Origin: Acetatifactor muris
GTDB lineage: Bacteria > Bacillota > Clostridia > Lachnospirales > Lachnospiraceae
DNA: 37,840 nt
Assembly: GCA_023664365.1 (NCBI GenBank)
Contig: JAMPFR010000031.1
Coordinates: 1 to 37,840, forward strand
Direction: 5' to 3'
Shown here one piece after another: positions 1 through 8,686 of this stretch (the stretch's first letter is position 1; the number at the start of each line of letters is the position of its first letter). The position numbers and the translations under genes are program-made. The notes beneath the pieces are model-generated. The model ran no database searches. It saw only the letters and a list, made by a program, of their open reading frames with translations, and was not told the origin of the DNA.

Positions 1-70
1 AAAGATATGAGGCATCCGGAGCAGGCCATAACAGAATTTTCCTTTCAAGGCTGAAGCGCAAATCCCGCGA

Positions 71-99
71 TTTACTTTTGAGCCTTGATATGCTATACT
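71..99 (+). promoter_or_regulatory. Sigma-A-type promoter of ychF
   Basis: A -35 box TTTACT (71-76) and a -10 box TATACT (94-99) are separated by exactly 17 bp, with a TG one base before the -10 (extended -10). The start codon of ychF lies about 70 bp downstream. No coding sequence is recognisable in 1-167, so this promoter probably starts the ychF-lgt unit. Confidence 0.65.
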
Positions 100-167
100 G
101 ACATAGCTGTTAAGGCTTTTTATATGCAGGCTTGCATGAAAGAAAAACAAAGGAGATATAGATAAAA

Positions 168-1265
168 ATGAAACTGGGCATAATAGGTCTTCCCAACGTG
201 GGAAAAAGCACCCTTTTTAATTCGCTGACAAAGGCGGGGGCAGAATCGGCAAATTATCCCTTCTGCACCATTGACCCCAATGTGGGGGTGGTGGCAGTGC
301 CGGACGAGAGATTAAAGCTGCTGGGAGATATGTACCATTCAAAAAAGGTGACCCCGGCGGTGATAGAATTTGTGGACATTGCGGGGCTGGTGAAGGGCGC
401 CTCCAAAGGAGAGGGCCTGGGCAATCAGTTTTTGAGCAATATCCGGGAAGTAGACGCTATCGTGCATGTGGTGAGATGCTTTGAGGATGACAATGTAGTT
501 CATGTGGACGGCAGCGTGAATCCTCTGCGGGACATTGAAACCATTAATTTAGAACTGATCTTCGCTGATCTGGAGGTGCTGGAGAGAAGACTGGCAAAAG
601 TTATCAAGGCGGCGAGAATGGACAAGACTGCGGCAAAGGAGCAGGCGTTCTTAGAGCGGATTAAGGCTCATCTTGAGAGCGGGAAGCAGGCGAAGTCCAT
701 GGAAATCACGGATGAGGACGAGCTTGCCTTTATGAAGGAGTACAATTTCCTGACATGGAAGCCGGTCATTTATGCCGCTAACGTATCCGAGGAGGATCTG
801 GGGGATGACGGCACATCCAACGCAATGGTAACGGAAGTGAGAAGGTTTGCCGGGGAAGAGAACAGCGTGGTGTTCGTCATCTGTGCCCAGATAGAGCAGG
901 AGATCTCGGAGCTGGATGAGGAGGAAAAGGCTATGTTCCTGGAGGATCTGGGACTGAAGGAGTCCGGGCTGGAGAAGCTTGTCAGGGCCAGCTATTCCCT
1001 GCTGGGACTTATGAGCTTCCTGACTGCCGGGGAAGACGAAACCAGGGCATGGACTATAAAGACCGGCACAAAAGCGCCCCAGGCGGCAGGTAAGATCCAC
1101 ACTGATTTTGAGAGGGGATTTATCAAGGCGGAAGTGGTGAATTATAAGGATCTTCTGGAGCAGGGTTCTCTGGCGGCTGCCAGGGAAAAAGGTCTGGTAG
1201 GCATTGAGGGCAAAGATTACATTGTGCAGGACGGCGATGTGATTTTGTTCCGATTTAATGTTTAA
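168..1265 (+). CDS. ychF: Ribosome-binding ATPase YchF (Obg family)
   Basis: YchF is a translation-associated P-loop nucleotidase of the Obg/OLA1 family that binds ribosomes and prefers ATP to GTP. The 365 aa length is normal for the family. The Walker A motif GLPNVGKST is at residues 7-15 and the DIAGL switch motif at about 70-74. Where GTPases carry NKxD, this protein reads NVSE at about 205, the change known to give YchF its ATP preference. The last 85 residues form the TGS domain, ending with a VQDGDVILFRF-type strand. The ATG is preceded by a clear AAAGGAGA site at 149-156. lgt follows 90 bp later on the same strand, so they may be cotranscribed. Nothing in the protein looks damaged. Confidence 0.97.
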   Translation: MKLGIIGLPNVGKSTLFNSLTKAGAESANYPFCTIDPNVGVVAVPDERLKLLGDMYHSKKVTPAVIEFVDIAGLVKGASKGEGLGNQFLSNIREVDAIVHVVRCFEDDNVVHVDGSVNPLRDIETINLELIFADLEVLERRLAKVIKAARMDKTAAKEQAFLERIKAHLESGKQAKSMEITDEDELAFMKEYNFLTWKPVIYAANVSEEDLGDDGTSNAMVTEVRRFAGEENSVVFVICAQIEQEISELDEEEKAMFLEDLGLKESGLEKLVRASYSLLGLMSFLTAGEDETRAWTIKTGTKAPQAAGKIHTDFERGFIKAEVVNYKDLLEQGSLAAAREKGLVGIEGKDYIVQDGDVILFRFNV

Positions 1266-1355
1266 GCTTTCCGGGGATTGGCTGCGATGCCCTTACGGAC
1301 TGCGGCGGCGCCGGAGACTTTGGATATGGCGGGATGGTTTGGGAAAGGAGATTTC

Positions 1356-2222
1356 ATGAACGCTGGCGATATTGCGTTTCCTCATTTGGGGATATATTTT
1401 CATGATGTGCCGGTATCTTTTAGTGTTTTCGGCTTCAAAATCGCATTTTACGGGCTGTTTATCGGCATCGGTGTGATGGCGGGACTGCTGACGGCGGTGC
1501 AGGTGGCGAAGAAAACCGGGCAGGATCCGGACGATTACTGGGATTTTGCTATCTGGGCGGTGCTTTTTTCCGTCATAGGCGCCAGAATTTATTATGTGAT
1601 ATTTTCCTGGGAGGATTACAGGAATGATTTACTCGGTATTTTCAGGCTTCGCAGCGGGGGCCTGGCCATTTACGGAGGAGTCATAGCGGCTTTTATCACT
1701 CTTTTTGTCTGGTGCAGGATTAAGAAAAAGAATCCGCTCCTGATAGGCGACACGGCTATGCCGGGGCTGATTCTGGGACAGGCTATCGGACGCTGGGGGA
1801 ATTTCATGAACAGGGAAGTGTTCGGAGATTATTACAACGGCCTGTTTTCCATGCAGATTCCCATTGCGGATGTGCGGGACTACAGCGATATTACTGAGAA
1901 AATTGCCGCGAATATCCCGGAGGGTGCAAATTATATTAACGTTCATCCAACCTTTTTGTATGAGAGCGTCTGGAATTTGATGATCTTTGCGCTTCTTCTG
2001 ATATACAGAAAGCATAAGAGGTTCGACGGCGAACTGTGCCTGCTCTATCTGGGCGGTTATGGCGTGGGACGTTTTCTGATAGAGGGAATCAGGACAGATA
2101 CGCTGTTCATTCCCGGCACCACCGTCCCCGTGTCCCAGGTGCTGGCGCTGGTGATGGTTGTTTTTGCGGTAGCGGCGGATATTGTGGTGCGCATCAGGAT
2201 GAGCAGGGCCGCAGAATCTTAA
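1356..2222 (+). CDS. lgt: Prolipoprotein diacylglyceryl transferase Lgt
   Basis: Lgt moves the diacylglyceryl group of phosphatidylglycerol onto the lipobox cysteine of prolipoproteins in the cytoplasmic membrane, the first step of lipoprotein maturation. The protein (288 aa from this start) has several hydrophobic segments, a GGLAIYGG loop and the family signature GRWGNFMNREVFG, followed by the HPTFLYES segment and a YGVGRFLIEGIRTD motif, all typical of Lgt. An upstream ATG at 1278 is in frame. The start at 1356 is preferred because it has GGGAAAGGAG at 1341-1350 and gives the usual amphipathic N-terminus, whereas the upstream extension looks noncoding. At least two lipoprotein substrates are encoded in this window (7696 and 23776). 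Confidence 0.95.
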   Translation: MNAGDIAFPHLGIYFHDVPVSFSVFGFKIAFYGLFIGIGVMAGLLTAVQVAKKTGQDPDDYWDFAIWAVLFSVIGARIYYVIFSWEDYRNDLLGIFRLRSGGLAIYGGVIAAFITLFVWCRIKKKNPLLIGDTAMPGLILGQAIGRWGNFMNREVFGDYYNGLFSMQIPIADVRDYSDITEKIAANIPEGANYINVHPTFLYESVWNLMIFALLLIYRKHKRFDGELCLLYLGGYGVGRFLIEGIRTDTLFIPGTTVPVSQVLALVMVVFAVAADIVVRIRMSRAAES

Positions 2223-2269
2223 ATTCGCCTGTGTTGACCTGACACGATGTACTTTCTCATGAGCGATCG

Positions 2270-2303
2270 AAAAGAGACCGGCGTATGTACCGGCCTCTTT
2301 TTT
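2270..2303 (+). terminator. Rho-independent terminator after lgt
   Basis: A 12-bp stem with one mismatch (2270-2281 pairing with 2290-2301, GC-rich next to the 8-nt loop) runs into six T residues (2298-2303). It lies between the convergent lgt and glgD genes and is oriented to end the ychF-lgt transcript. The A residues at the left foot could give weak activity for glgD on the other strand. Confidence 0.8.
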
Positions 2304-2369
2304 ACTTCCAGTCATGCCGAAATTTCGATAGAATTTCTGTATGAAAATTGGACAACGCCCGCTTTTCTG

Positions 2370-3512
2370 TCAGATTTTCTTGGATTTTCCGATATAGATG
2401 GGGAAGCTGTCCGCACCCTTCATCTCTTTTCCGGCAGTAATCAGTACGTTCTTGTCGGCAATCAGGTATTCCACATTGGCTCCGGACTCAACCACCGTTC
2501 CCTGCATCAGAATGCAGTTCTTCACCTTTGCACCTTTTGCGATTTTCACTCCACGGAACAGGATACTGTTCTCTACTTCACCCTCGATTAAGCAGCCGTC
2601 TGCAGCCATTACATTCTGAACCTTGGCTCCCTCGATGTATCTGGTAGGGTTGTCATCCCTGATTTTTGTGTAAATCGGGAACCCGGAGAAGAGAGCGTCC
2701 AGATTGTAGTCGTCCAACAGCTTCATATTCTCATCAAAGTAGCTCTTGAGGTCACTGATGCGCGCCACATAGCCGTCGTATTTGTAAGCATGGACATGCA
2801 GCTTGTTAAGGTTGGGCATCAGCACATCCCGCTCAAAGTAGGATTGTCCCCGTACGAAAGCCGTATTGATGAGGTCGATTAAGAGTTCCCGGTCAATCAG
2901 GTAGATGTTCATGCTGAAATTCTGAATGCCGGTTTCTCTGGGATTGACATAAATTCTGGTAATCCGCTCGTCCTCGATGCCGAAGGTGTAATAGAAGCCC
3001 TTGTCATTGGATTTGGACCGGATAAGGCTTTCCGGAAGCTCCTGTTCATTGTAGGCCACAGTCACATCTGCGCCGCTCTCAATATGGGCTTTTATCATGG
3101 CCTTGAAATCAAAATTCATTACAATATTTGTGTCCGTAATGACTACATACTTTTCCTTTTGATTCCGCAGGAAGCCAAGAAGGCTTGCCAGTGCATCTAC
3201 CCGGCCGCTGTAGGGCTTGTTCCCTTTTTCGGCAAAAGGAGGAAAAATGTTCAGGCCGCCGTTCTTGCGAACCAGATCCCACTCACGGCCGGAGCCCAAG
3301 TGATCCATCAGGGAATGGTAATTATTGTTTGCCATAACGCAGACATTGTCTATATCACAGTGAGACATACTGGACAAAATGAAATCAATCAGACGATAAC
3401 GGCTGGCAAAGGGGATAGACGCCATCATACGCACGTTGACCAGCTCAGGAACCAGCGCGTCATAGCTGTTGGGGAAAATAATGCCGAGTGCGTTCATATT
3501 TGTGTTTAACAT
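2370..3512 (-). CDS. glgD: Glucose-1-phosphate adenylyltransferase subunit GlgD
   Basis: GlgD is the non-catalytic or regulatory partner of GlgC in Firmicutes ADP-glucose pyrophosphorylase, which makes ADP-glucose for glycogen. The 380 aa protein keeps the nucleotidyltransferase fold ([12 protein letters not shown] at about 37-48) and the C-terminal left-handed beta-helix with hexapeptide-like repeats (about 290-370). It lacks the N-terminal GGxGxRL nucleotide-binding loop found in GlgC, which is how GlgD differs from GlgC. Its ATG overlaps the end of glgC by 7 nt (ATGTTAA), implying translational coupling and matched amounts of the two subunits. It converges with lgt. Confidence 0.94.
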   Translation of the reverse strand: MLNTNMNALGIIFPNSYDALVPELVNVRMMASIPFASRYRLIDFILSSMSHCDIDNVCVMANNNYHSLMDHLGSGREWDLVRKNGGLNIFPPFAEKGNKPYSGRVDALASLLGFLRNQKEKYVVITDTNIVMNFDFKAMIKAHIESGADVTVAYNEQELPESLIRSKSNDKGFYYTFGIEDERITRIYVNPRETGIQNFSMNIYLIDRELLIDLINTAFVRGQSYFERDVLMPNLNKLHVHAYKYDGYVARISDLKSYFDENMKLLDDYNLDALFSGFPIYTKIRDDNPTRYIEGAKVQNVMAADGCLIEGEVENSILFRGVKIAKGAKVKNCILMQGTVVESGANVEYLIADKNVLITAGKEMKGADSFPIYIGKSKKI

Positions 3513-4714
3513 TGTACCTCACCGCCTTCCACATTGTTTCTTACCATGGCCTTGGGGCCTACCTTGGCGTTGTCGCCGATGGTAATGCCTGTGCCGATGG
3601 TGGCTACGCCGTTTTCCGTCTCGGTAGGCATTGCGCCCACTACGGCGTTCTCACCGATGGTCACATTTTCCGCCACGATGCAGTGTTTCACCACAGCGCC
3701 GGATTTAATGACCGTGCCGCCCATGATTACGGCGTCCTCTACCACAGCGTCTTTCTCCACCTTTACGCCTGCAAACAGCACGGAATGCTTCACTGTGCCC
3801 TTGATGCGGCAGCCGTCGGTAATCATGGAGTTCTCCACCACGGCTCCGGCGTTTATCTTGTGTCCGGTCATGCCGCTGTTGCGGCTGTAAATCTTCCAGC
3901 CCTCATCAAACAAATCAATGCCGCTGTGTTCCGGATCCAGCACCTCCATATTTGCTTCCCACAGAGAGGAGATGGTTCCAACGTCCTTCCAGTAGCCGTT
4001 GAAATGGTAAGCATACATTTTACGTCCGTCCCGCAGGAGACTGGGAATGACGTTTTTGCCGAAGTCGTTCTCGGAATTGGGATCCGCCTCGTCTTCCTCC
4101 AGGTATTTTTTCAGGATATCCCAGTTAAAAATGTAGATTCCCATGGAAGCCAGGTTTGACTTCGGCTCCTTGGGCTTTTCCTGGAATTCCGTAATCCTGT
4201 CGTTGTCGTCTGCCACCATCAGGCCGAACCGGGAAGCCTCCTCCCAGGGAACCTCCATGACGGCCACGCTGAACTCGGCGCCCTTTTCCTTGTGGAACTG
4301 CAGGAAATCGTTGTAATCCTGCTTGCAGATCTGGTCGCCGGACAGGATGATGACGTACTGGGGATCATACCGCTCGATAAAGGAAATATTCTGATAAATT
4401 GCGTTGGCGGTTCCCTTATACCAGTCGGAGCCGCTTGCCTTCTGGTAAGGCGGCAGGACATGGACGCCGCCGTAGAGACGATCCAGATCCCAGGGTTGTC
4501 CATTCCCGATATATTCATTCAACACCAGCGGCTGATACTGGGTCAGGATACCCACCGTATCAATTCCGGAATTGACACAGTTGGACAGCGGGAAATCAAT
4601 AATCCGATATTTCCCACCGAACGGGACTGCCGGCTTAGCCAGCTTTTCGGTCAATGCATACAGGCGGGAGCCTTGTCCCCCGGCGAGAAGCATTGCAATC
4701 ATTTCTTTTGCCAT
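3506..4714 (-). CDS. glgC: Glucose-1-phosphate adenylyltransferase GlgC
   Basis: GlgC converts ATP and glucose-1-phosphate to ADP-glucose and pyrophosphate, the committing step of bacterial glycogen synthesis. The 402 aa protein has the catalytic [10 protein letters not shown] loop at about 9-18, the [19 protein letters not shown] region at about 27-45, the SGDQI motif near 124-128, a [10 protein letters not shown] sugar-phosphate loop near 197-206, and a C-terminal beta-helix. On the minus strand an AGGAGG site stands a few bases before the ATG. Further upstream is an AT-rich tract with two overlapping TATAAT-like boxes (4741-4753), but I could not match a convincing -35. It is the first gene of a two-gene operon with glgD. 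The rest of the glycogen pathway is not in this window. Confidence 0.96.
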   Translation of the reverse strand: MAKEMIAMLLAGGQGSRLYALTEKLAKPAVPFGGKYRIIDFPLSNCVNSGIDTVGILTQYQPLVLNEYIGNGQPWDLDRLYGGVHVLPPYQKASGSDWYKGTANAIYQNISFIERYDPQYVIILSGDQICKQDYNDFLQFHKEKGAEFSVAVMEVPWEEASRFGLMVADDNDRITEFQEKPKEPKSNLASMGIYIFNWDILKKYLEEDEADPNSENDFGKNVIPSLLRDGRKMYAYHFNGYWKDVGTISSLWEANMEVLDPEHSGIDLFDEGWKIYSRNSGMTGHKINAGAVVENSMITDGCRIKGTVKHSVLFAGVKVEKDAVVEDAVIMGGTVIKSGAVVKHCIVAENVTIGENAVVGAMPTETENGVATIGTGITIGDNAKVGPKAMVRNNVEGGEVQC

Positions 4715-4824
4715 AGTTTTACCTCCTGTTTTAATACCATATTATAAATTATACAATTTTATTCTAAAAAAAGGTAGCAAATTGTGAAAAATGTTTAAAA
4801 AAAATGCAACAAAAAATCAGTGCG

Positions 4825-4849
4825 CCGACTGGTAAAAAGTTACAGTCGG
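4825..4849. other. Hairpin in the glgC / 4989 divergent gap
   Basis: The 274-bp gap between glgC (minus) and the gene at 4989 (plus) is AT-rich near glgC. It contains two small hairpins: one here (CCGACT pairing with AGTCGG, then GTA with TAC after a one-base bulge) and a 7-bp perfect one at 4920-4938 (GCGGAAA/TTTCCGC, 5-nt loop). Neither has a T tract. Their role is unknown, and no convincing protein is encoded in the gap. Confidence 0.4.
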
Positions 4850-4988
4850 GGATTGATCGGGTTTATGAATGGCAGGTGTTACGGAATTTCATGTCAAATA
4901 AATTGCGGTTTACGTCAATGCGGAAAAGAAATTTCCGCGTTCTGCCGATATTATTATGACAGGCAGAGACGGATAAGGAGAGCGGAAA

Positions 4989-6158
4989 ATGAGCACAGTT
5001 GATATAAGCAGCAGAACGAGAGATTACGGTTGTTATTCTTCAAGGCAGCAGGCGGAAAGCAGGAGAGGGGCGAAATACGCAAAGGGACGGGAGAGTAATG
5101 AGACTGCGAGTAATGGGACGGTGCGAAACCTGCCGGAAAACGGCGCGTCCGGGCGAATCTTTTTTAATGATAAAATAACGGGCGTTTCCGTAAAGAAATT
5201 CGGAGAGCAGACAGCCGAGGAAAGCGCTGCCGGGGAAGCCGCAGCTCCATGCGCAGGAATAGCCGGGTACAGGAGGGCCGTCGCAGAAAGCGCTGCCGGG
5301 GAAGCCGCAGCTCCATGCGCAGGAATAGCCGGGTACAGGAGGGCCGTCGCAGAAAGCGCTGCCGGGGAAGCCGCAGTTCCATGCGCAGGAATAGCCGGGT
5401 ACAGGAGAGCCGTCGCAGAAAGCGCTGCCGGGGAAGCCGCAGCTGCAGCGGAGGGTGACCGGGCGGCAGAAACCGTGCCGGAAAGCGCCGGTGCAGAGAC
5501 GGACGCCGCAACAAAATGTGTCACGGGATATGCTGCAGAATATGCCCCGGCGGCAGGATATGCCGCCACAGACGGAAGGCCGCCCCGGGACATGAGCCCG
5601 GAGGAGTATGCCCATTATATTTACGGTTGGATCTCGGAGCTGTCACGGCGGAATTACAGCAGGGGAAATTCCGTTTTTATCTATATTTCGGAGGAGGGCT
5701 TCCGGGCCATGCAGAATGACCCGGAATATGAAGCCTGGGTCATGGAGAATATCAGGGATGCCTATGCCTTTGCCGGAAACAGGGGCGGTCATGACGGTTA
5801 TCACAGCGCCCACTTCTTCGGGGCGACAAAGGAGGAGTACAGGGGGCAGAGCTGGTCCTCCGGCTGCAGCAAGTGCGAGCAGGAGAGAAGGCAGGAATTA
5901 AAGCGGAAAAGGAAAAAGCAGCTCCGGGCCCTGCTTAAAAAAAGGCAGGAGCAGAAGCTGCTGGAGAAACAGCGGCTGGAAAAGCTGTATCTGGAGAAGC
6001 GTCGGCTGGAAAAGTCTGTATACAAAAAGCTGCTGGTAAAGAAAACCACGGAGCGGGAGAGGCTGGAAGAGGAGCACCGGAAGGAGGCTCTGGCCCGGCG
6101 GGAGGCCGCGTCTGCTTTCAGGATGTATATGGCGATTTTGAAGTATAACCAGCAGTAA
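4989..6158 (+). CDS. Uncharacterised protein with 22-residue repeats and a basic coiled coil
   Basis: I do not recognise a function. The 389 aa protein has no signal peptide. Its order is: a variable N-terminus; at about residues 78-152 three full copies plus a partial copy of a 22-residue Ala/Gly-rich repeat (ESAAGEAA...GYRRAVA), encoded by a 66-bp DNA repeat; an Ala-rich spacer; and at about 198-300 a compact domain with the motifs SPEEYAHYIYGWI, SVFIYISEEGFRAMQ and NDPEYEAWVM. The last 90 residues are a K/R/E/L-rich coiled coil. The middle domain resembles clostridial proteins of unknown function with an M..DPEYE motif; I give no family name. An AAGGAGAG site before 4989 supports the start. 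ECF sigma and anti-sigma genes follow after a gap of about 115 bp. Confidence 0.8.
   Translation: MSTVDISSRTRDYGCYSSRQQAESRRGAKYAKGRESNETASNGTVRNLPENGASGRIFFNDKITGVSVKKFGEQTAEESAAGEAAAPCAGIAGYRRAVAESAAGEAAAPCAGIAGYRRAVAESAAGEAAVPCAGIAGYRRAVAESAAGEAAAAAEGDRAAETVPESAGAETDAATKCVTGYAAEYAPAAGYAATDGRPPRDMSPEEYAHYIYGWISELSRRNYSRGNSVFIYISEEGFRAMQNDPEYEAWVMENIRDAYAFAGNRGGHDGYHSAHFFGATKEEYRGQSWSSGCSKCEQERRQELKRKRKKQLRALLKKRQEQKLLEKQRLEKLYLEKRRLEKSVYKKLLVKKTTERERLEEEHRKEALARREAASAFRMYMAILKYNQQ
5220..5444 (+). repeat. 66-bp in-frame minisatellite (3.4 copies)
   Basis: Copies at 5220-5285, 5286-5351 and 5352-5417 are nearly identical, and a fourth stops matching after 27 bp (5418-5444). Each copy encodes 22 residues in frame. 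The few differences between copies (for example Ala to Val in copy 3) and the near-perfect DNA match suggest recent expansion by slippage or unequal recombination. The same repeats create long open frames on the opposite strand that are artefacts. Confidence 0.95.
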
Positions 6159-6173
6159 AAAAACAAAAAAATT

Positions 6174-6200
6174 TGTAACGAAAACCTTCCGAACCGGATA
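6174..6200 (+). promoter_or_regulatory. Possible ECF-type promoter before the sigma factor
   Basis: A TGTAACG motif (6174-6180) and CGGATA (6195-6200), with 15 bp between TGTAAC and CGGATA, resemble the TGTAAC/CGT-type promoters that many Firmicutes ECF sigma factors use to control their own genes. It lies about 75 bp before the sigma factor start. No good sigma-A promoter is seen in the same stretch. Confidence 0.35.
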
Positions 6201-6275
6201 TACAGGTAACAGGTACAAAGCAAATCTAAAGTGCAGGGCGCCGCACACAAACGCACACAAAGGAAGGAGGCAGAT

Positions 6276-6737
6276 ATGGAAGAATTGTATAAAGAAAATG
6301 CAGCTCTCGTCTATCATTTTCTGCTCTCCAAGTGCAGAGACCCGGAGGCGGCGGAGGATCTGACTCAGGAAACCTTTTTACAGGCCCTGCGATCCATTGA
6401 CAGCTACAACGGAAGCTGCAAAATTTCCGTCTGGCTCTGTCAGATTGCGAAGCACCTGTTATATCAATACTGGGAAAGGCGAAAGGAAAGCGTTCCTCTG
6501 GAGGATGACTGGATGCTTTCGGAGGAGCCGGGGGTAGAACGGCAGGTTCTGGCCCGAGAGGAGCTTCTGGATGTGCTGGGCAGGCTGCATCAGCTGCCGG
6601 TAAATATGAGAGAGGTGGTTTACCTTCGGATCTCGGGAGATCTGTCTTTTAAGGAGATCGGACGCATCATGGGGAAATCCGAGAACTGGGCCAGGGTCAA
6701 TTTCTTTCGCGCCAAGGAACTGTTAAAGAAAAGCTGA
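6276..6737 (+). CDS. ECF-family RNA polymerase sigma factor
   Basis: This is a sigma-70 family extracytoplasmic-function factor (153 aa), which would redirect RNA polymerase to a small regulon when released from an anti-sigma factor. Region 2 is seen at about residues 8-75, with the DLTQETFLQAL signature of region 2.2 and a SVWLCQIAKHLLYQYWERR segment for -10 recognition. Region 4 is at about 95-150, with LPVNMREVVYLRISGDLSFKEIGRIMGKSENWARVNF giving the helix-turn-helix that reads the -35. The start at 6276 has an AAGGAGG site at 6264-6270; an in-frame ATG at 6231 lacks one. The zinc-finger membrane protein 39 bp downstream is its likely anti-sigma factor. No regulon target is proven here. 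Confidence 0.92.
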   Translation: MEELYKENAALVYHFLLSKCRDPEAAEDLTQETFLQALRSIDSYNGSCKISVWLCQIAKHLLYQYWERRKESVPLEDDWMLSEEPGVERQVLAREELLDVLGRLHQLPVNMREVVYLRISGDLSFKEIGRIMGKSENWARVNFFRAKELLKKS

Positions 6738-6776
6738 CGTGGAAATGCCGGATTCGGGAAAGGAAGGAAAGGAACT

Positions 6777-7592
6777 ATGAGTAGAATCAGCTGTAATGTG
6801 ACAAAGGACCTGCTGTCCTCTTATTTGGACGAGGTTTGTTCAGGGGAATCCGTGGAGCTGGTGGAGGAGCATCTGAAGGAATGCGCCTCCTGCCGGGCGT
6901 TCCTGACAGAGCTTCAGAAGCAGGATATGGGGAAGGATGCGCCCAGAGTGGCCTATCTGAAGAAGGTGCGCCGATTTGTGGACATTCAGTCGCTGTTGGG
7001 GATATTTCTGCCCCTGTTGATGCTGCTGGGGGGATTTTATGGTGTGAATCGTGCCGATGTAAGAGGAGAGATGTTTTATTATATAGAAATGCCTGTTATG
7101 ATGCTGCTGTGCGCCTATGGGCTCTGGGGCGGCAGGAAGACCGGCAGGCCGGCGGGGCTGGAGTGGCTGGCTCCCGCTTATGGAGCAGTGGTTTTCTGCG
7201 CTCTGGCAGTGATGCGGTATATGCTGTCCGCCTGGATCGTCAAATATGGGGAAAGTGATTGGCCGGACTGGCTTGAAACAATAGGCCCCCGTATGCATGC
7301 CGGGTGTATGGCGGCTGCTTTTGCCTCGGTTATCCTGCTGGCAGGGCTGGTGTTTTTAGCCAGGAAAAAGGGCAAGATCCTGCCGGTGAGCCAGAACCTT
7401 GCCTTTTTAAATCTGAATCTTGCATTGTCTCTTGACGTGGTTATGTACAATATGAGTGACGTGGAGGCGCTGCAGTCGTTTATGGTCAGCAACAGCATGA
7501 TCCTGCTGTTTGAGTTCCTGCTGGTTACCGTTCTGCTGACCGTGTTCCGCCAGGCCGGGCTTATGAAGCGGGTGGAGATACATGATATGTGA
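6777..7592 (+). CDS. Membrane zinc-finger anti-sigma factor
   Basis: The N-terminal 50 residues form a zf-HC2 / ZAS-type anti-sigma domain, with the H-x3-C-x2-C core in EEHLKECASC (about 30-38) and an upstream conserved Cys in the SCNVTKDLLSSYLD segment. The rest (about 70-270) holds roughly six hydrophobic segments, so the N-terminus would hold the sigma factor at the membrane. The protein (271 aa) directly follows the ECF sigma gene, the usual arrangement. The ATG is preceded by AAGGAAAGGAA. I see no recognisable extracytoplasmic sensor domain, so the signal is unknown and may be sensed within the membrane. Confidence 0.87.
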   Translation: MSRISCNVTKDLLSSYLDEVCSGESVELVEEHLKECASCRAFLTELQKQDMGKDAPRVAYLKKVRRFVDIQSLLGIFLPLLMLLGGFYGVNRADVRGEMFYYIEMPVMMLLCAYGLWGGRKTGRPAGLEWLAPAYGAVVFCALAVMRYMLSAWIVKYGESDWPDWLETIGPRMHAGCMAAAFASVILLAGLVFLARKKGKILPVSQNLAFLNLNLALSLDVVMYNMSDVEALQSFMVSNSMILLFEFLLVTVLLTVFRQAGLMKRVEIHDM

Positions 7593-7622
7593 GAAATGAA
7601 AGTACAGCTTCGGACATACTTG

Positions 7623-7651
7623 TTGATATTTGGCGTTTTCGGGCCTATAAT
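7623..7651 (+). promoter_or_regulatory. Strong sigma-A promoter of the amidase gene
   Basis: TTGATA (7623-7628), a 17-bp spacer and a perfect TATAAT (7646-7651) stand about 45 bp before the amidase start. The gene is therefore probably expressed independently of the sigma/anti-sigma pair upstream. Confidence 0.8.
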
Positions 7652-7695
7652 TAGAAATGCAGACTTTGCCAAATTAAAAAAAGAAAGAGGCTTGT

Positions 7696-8628
7696 ATGAA
7701 AATCAAATCCACATTCATGCTATGCATATTGGTTTCTGCGGTGCTGGCCGCTGGCTGCGGAGCGGCCGAAGCTCCCGTGGAAAATAATACAAAGCAGCAG
7801 GGAACCCCAGCAGCAGAGGAAAATATAGAGCCGGAGGGAACTGCGGAGGCAGAGGAAAATATGGAGCCGGAGGGAACTGCGGAGGCAGAGGAAAATATGG
7901 AGCCGGAGGGAACTGCAGAGCCGGAGGAAGCCGCGGAAGCGGAAACAGAGGAAACCGCAAAGCCGGAGGAAGCCGATCCTTTGGAGGGGCAGGCTCCCCT
8001 GGTGGTGATTGACGCGGGACATCAGAAAAAGGGAAACAGGGAAAAAGAGCCGGTGGGCCCCGGCAGCTCTGAGATGAAGGCAAAGGTTTCCTCCGGCACC
8101 GCAGGCTGTGTCAGCGGCTGGGCGGAATACGAGCTGAATCTGGCAGTGGCGCTGAAGCTGCAGGAGATTCTGGAGGACAGGGGCTATGAAGTCATCATGG
8201 TTCGGGAGACCCATGAGGTGGATATCAGCAACAGTGAGCGGGCGGCGGTTGCCAACGACGCCGGTGCGAACGCTTTTGTCCGCATTCATGCCAACGGTTC
8301 GGAGGACTCGTCCGTGCACGGCGCCATGACAATCTGTCAGACCCCGGACAATCCCTATAACGGGGAGCTTTATGAGGAAAGCAGGAGGCTGTCGGACTGC
8401 ATTTTGGATGAATTGACGGCCAATACAGGCTGCAAAAAGAGAAAGGTATGGGAGACGGATACCATGAGCGGCATCAACTGGTGCCAAGTGCCGGTGACGA
8501 TCGTGGAGATGGGGTATATGACAAATCCGGAGGAGGACGCTCTGATGGCCACGGAAGAGTATCAGACCCTGCTGGCGGAGGGGATTGCCAACGGACTGGA
8601 CAGCTTTTTTGCAGGAACGGCCGAATAA
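7696..8628 (+). CDS. Lipoprotein N-acetylmuramoyl-L-alanine amidase (Amidase_3)
   Basis: This is a zinc amidase that would cut the bond between N-acetylmuramic acid and the stem peptide of peptidoglycan. The 310 aa precursor starts with a lipoprotein signal peptide ending in the lipobox LAAGC (Cys at about 21), so it should be anchored outside the membrane after Lgt modification. Residues about 25-95 are a Glu/Ala/Pro-rich linker with a 12-residue repeat. The catalytic domain (about 100-305) shows the zinc-ligand motifs DAGH and RIHANG, a Glu in the WAEYELN segment, and the catalytic Glu in VEMGYMTN near the C-terminus. It likely works in wall turnover, cell separation or sporulation; the sequence does not say which. 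Confidence 0.93.
   Translation: MKIKSTFMLCILVSAVLAAGCGAAEAPVENNTKQQGTPAAEENIEPEGTAEAEENMEPEGTAEAEENMEPEGTAEPEEAAEAETEETAKPEEADPLEGQAPLVVIDAGHQKKGNREKEPVGPGSSEMKAKVSSGTAGCVSGWAEYELNLAVALKLQEILEDRGYEVIMVRETHEVDISNSERAAVANDAGANAFVRIHANGSEDSSVHGAMTICQTPDNPYNGELYEESRRLSDCILDELTANTGCKKRKVWETDTMSGINWCQVPVTIVEMGYMTNPEEDALMATEEYQTLLAEGIANGLDSFFAGTAE
7813..7920 (+). repeat. 36-bp in-frame minisatellite (3 copies) in the amidase linker
   Basis: Three consecutive 36-bp units (7813-7848, 7849-7884, 7885-7920) each encode AEEN(I/M)EPEGTAE. They form the acidic linker between lipid anchor and catalytic domain, so changes in copy number would alter how far the enzyme reaches into the wall. Confidence 0.92.
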
Positions 8629-8686
8629 TCCCGGTTTGAGATTCCGCAAGGCAGAAGCATGGGCATGGAGGTCAAAGAGAAAAGCC

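Noticed and set aside
4741-4776. Sigma-A promoter for glgC
   Set aside because: Two TATAAT-like boxes are present on the minus strand, but no -35 box at 16-18 bp is convincing, so it is only mentioned in the glgC entry.
4820-5002. 60-aa open frame before the 4989 gene
   Set aside because: It has no ribosome-binding site, overlaps the hairpins and the real start at 4989, and has an improbable composition.
5033-5615. Overlapping minus-strand frames with Leu/Arg/Phe or Ala/Pro repeats
   Set aside because: They are by-products of the 66-bp coding repeat read backwards; no start site or known family.
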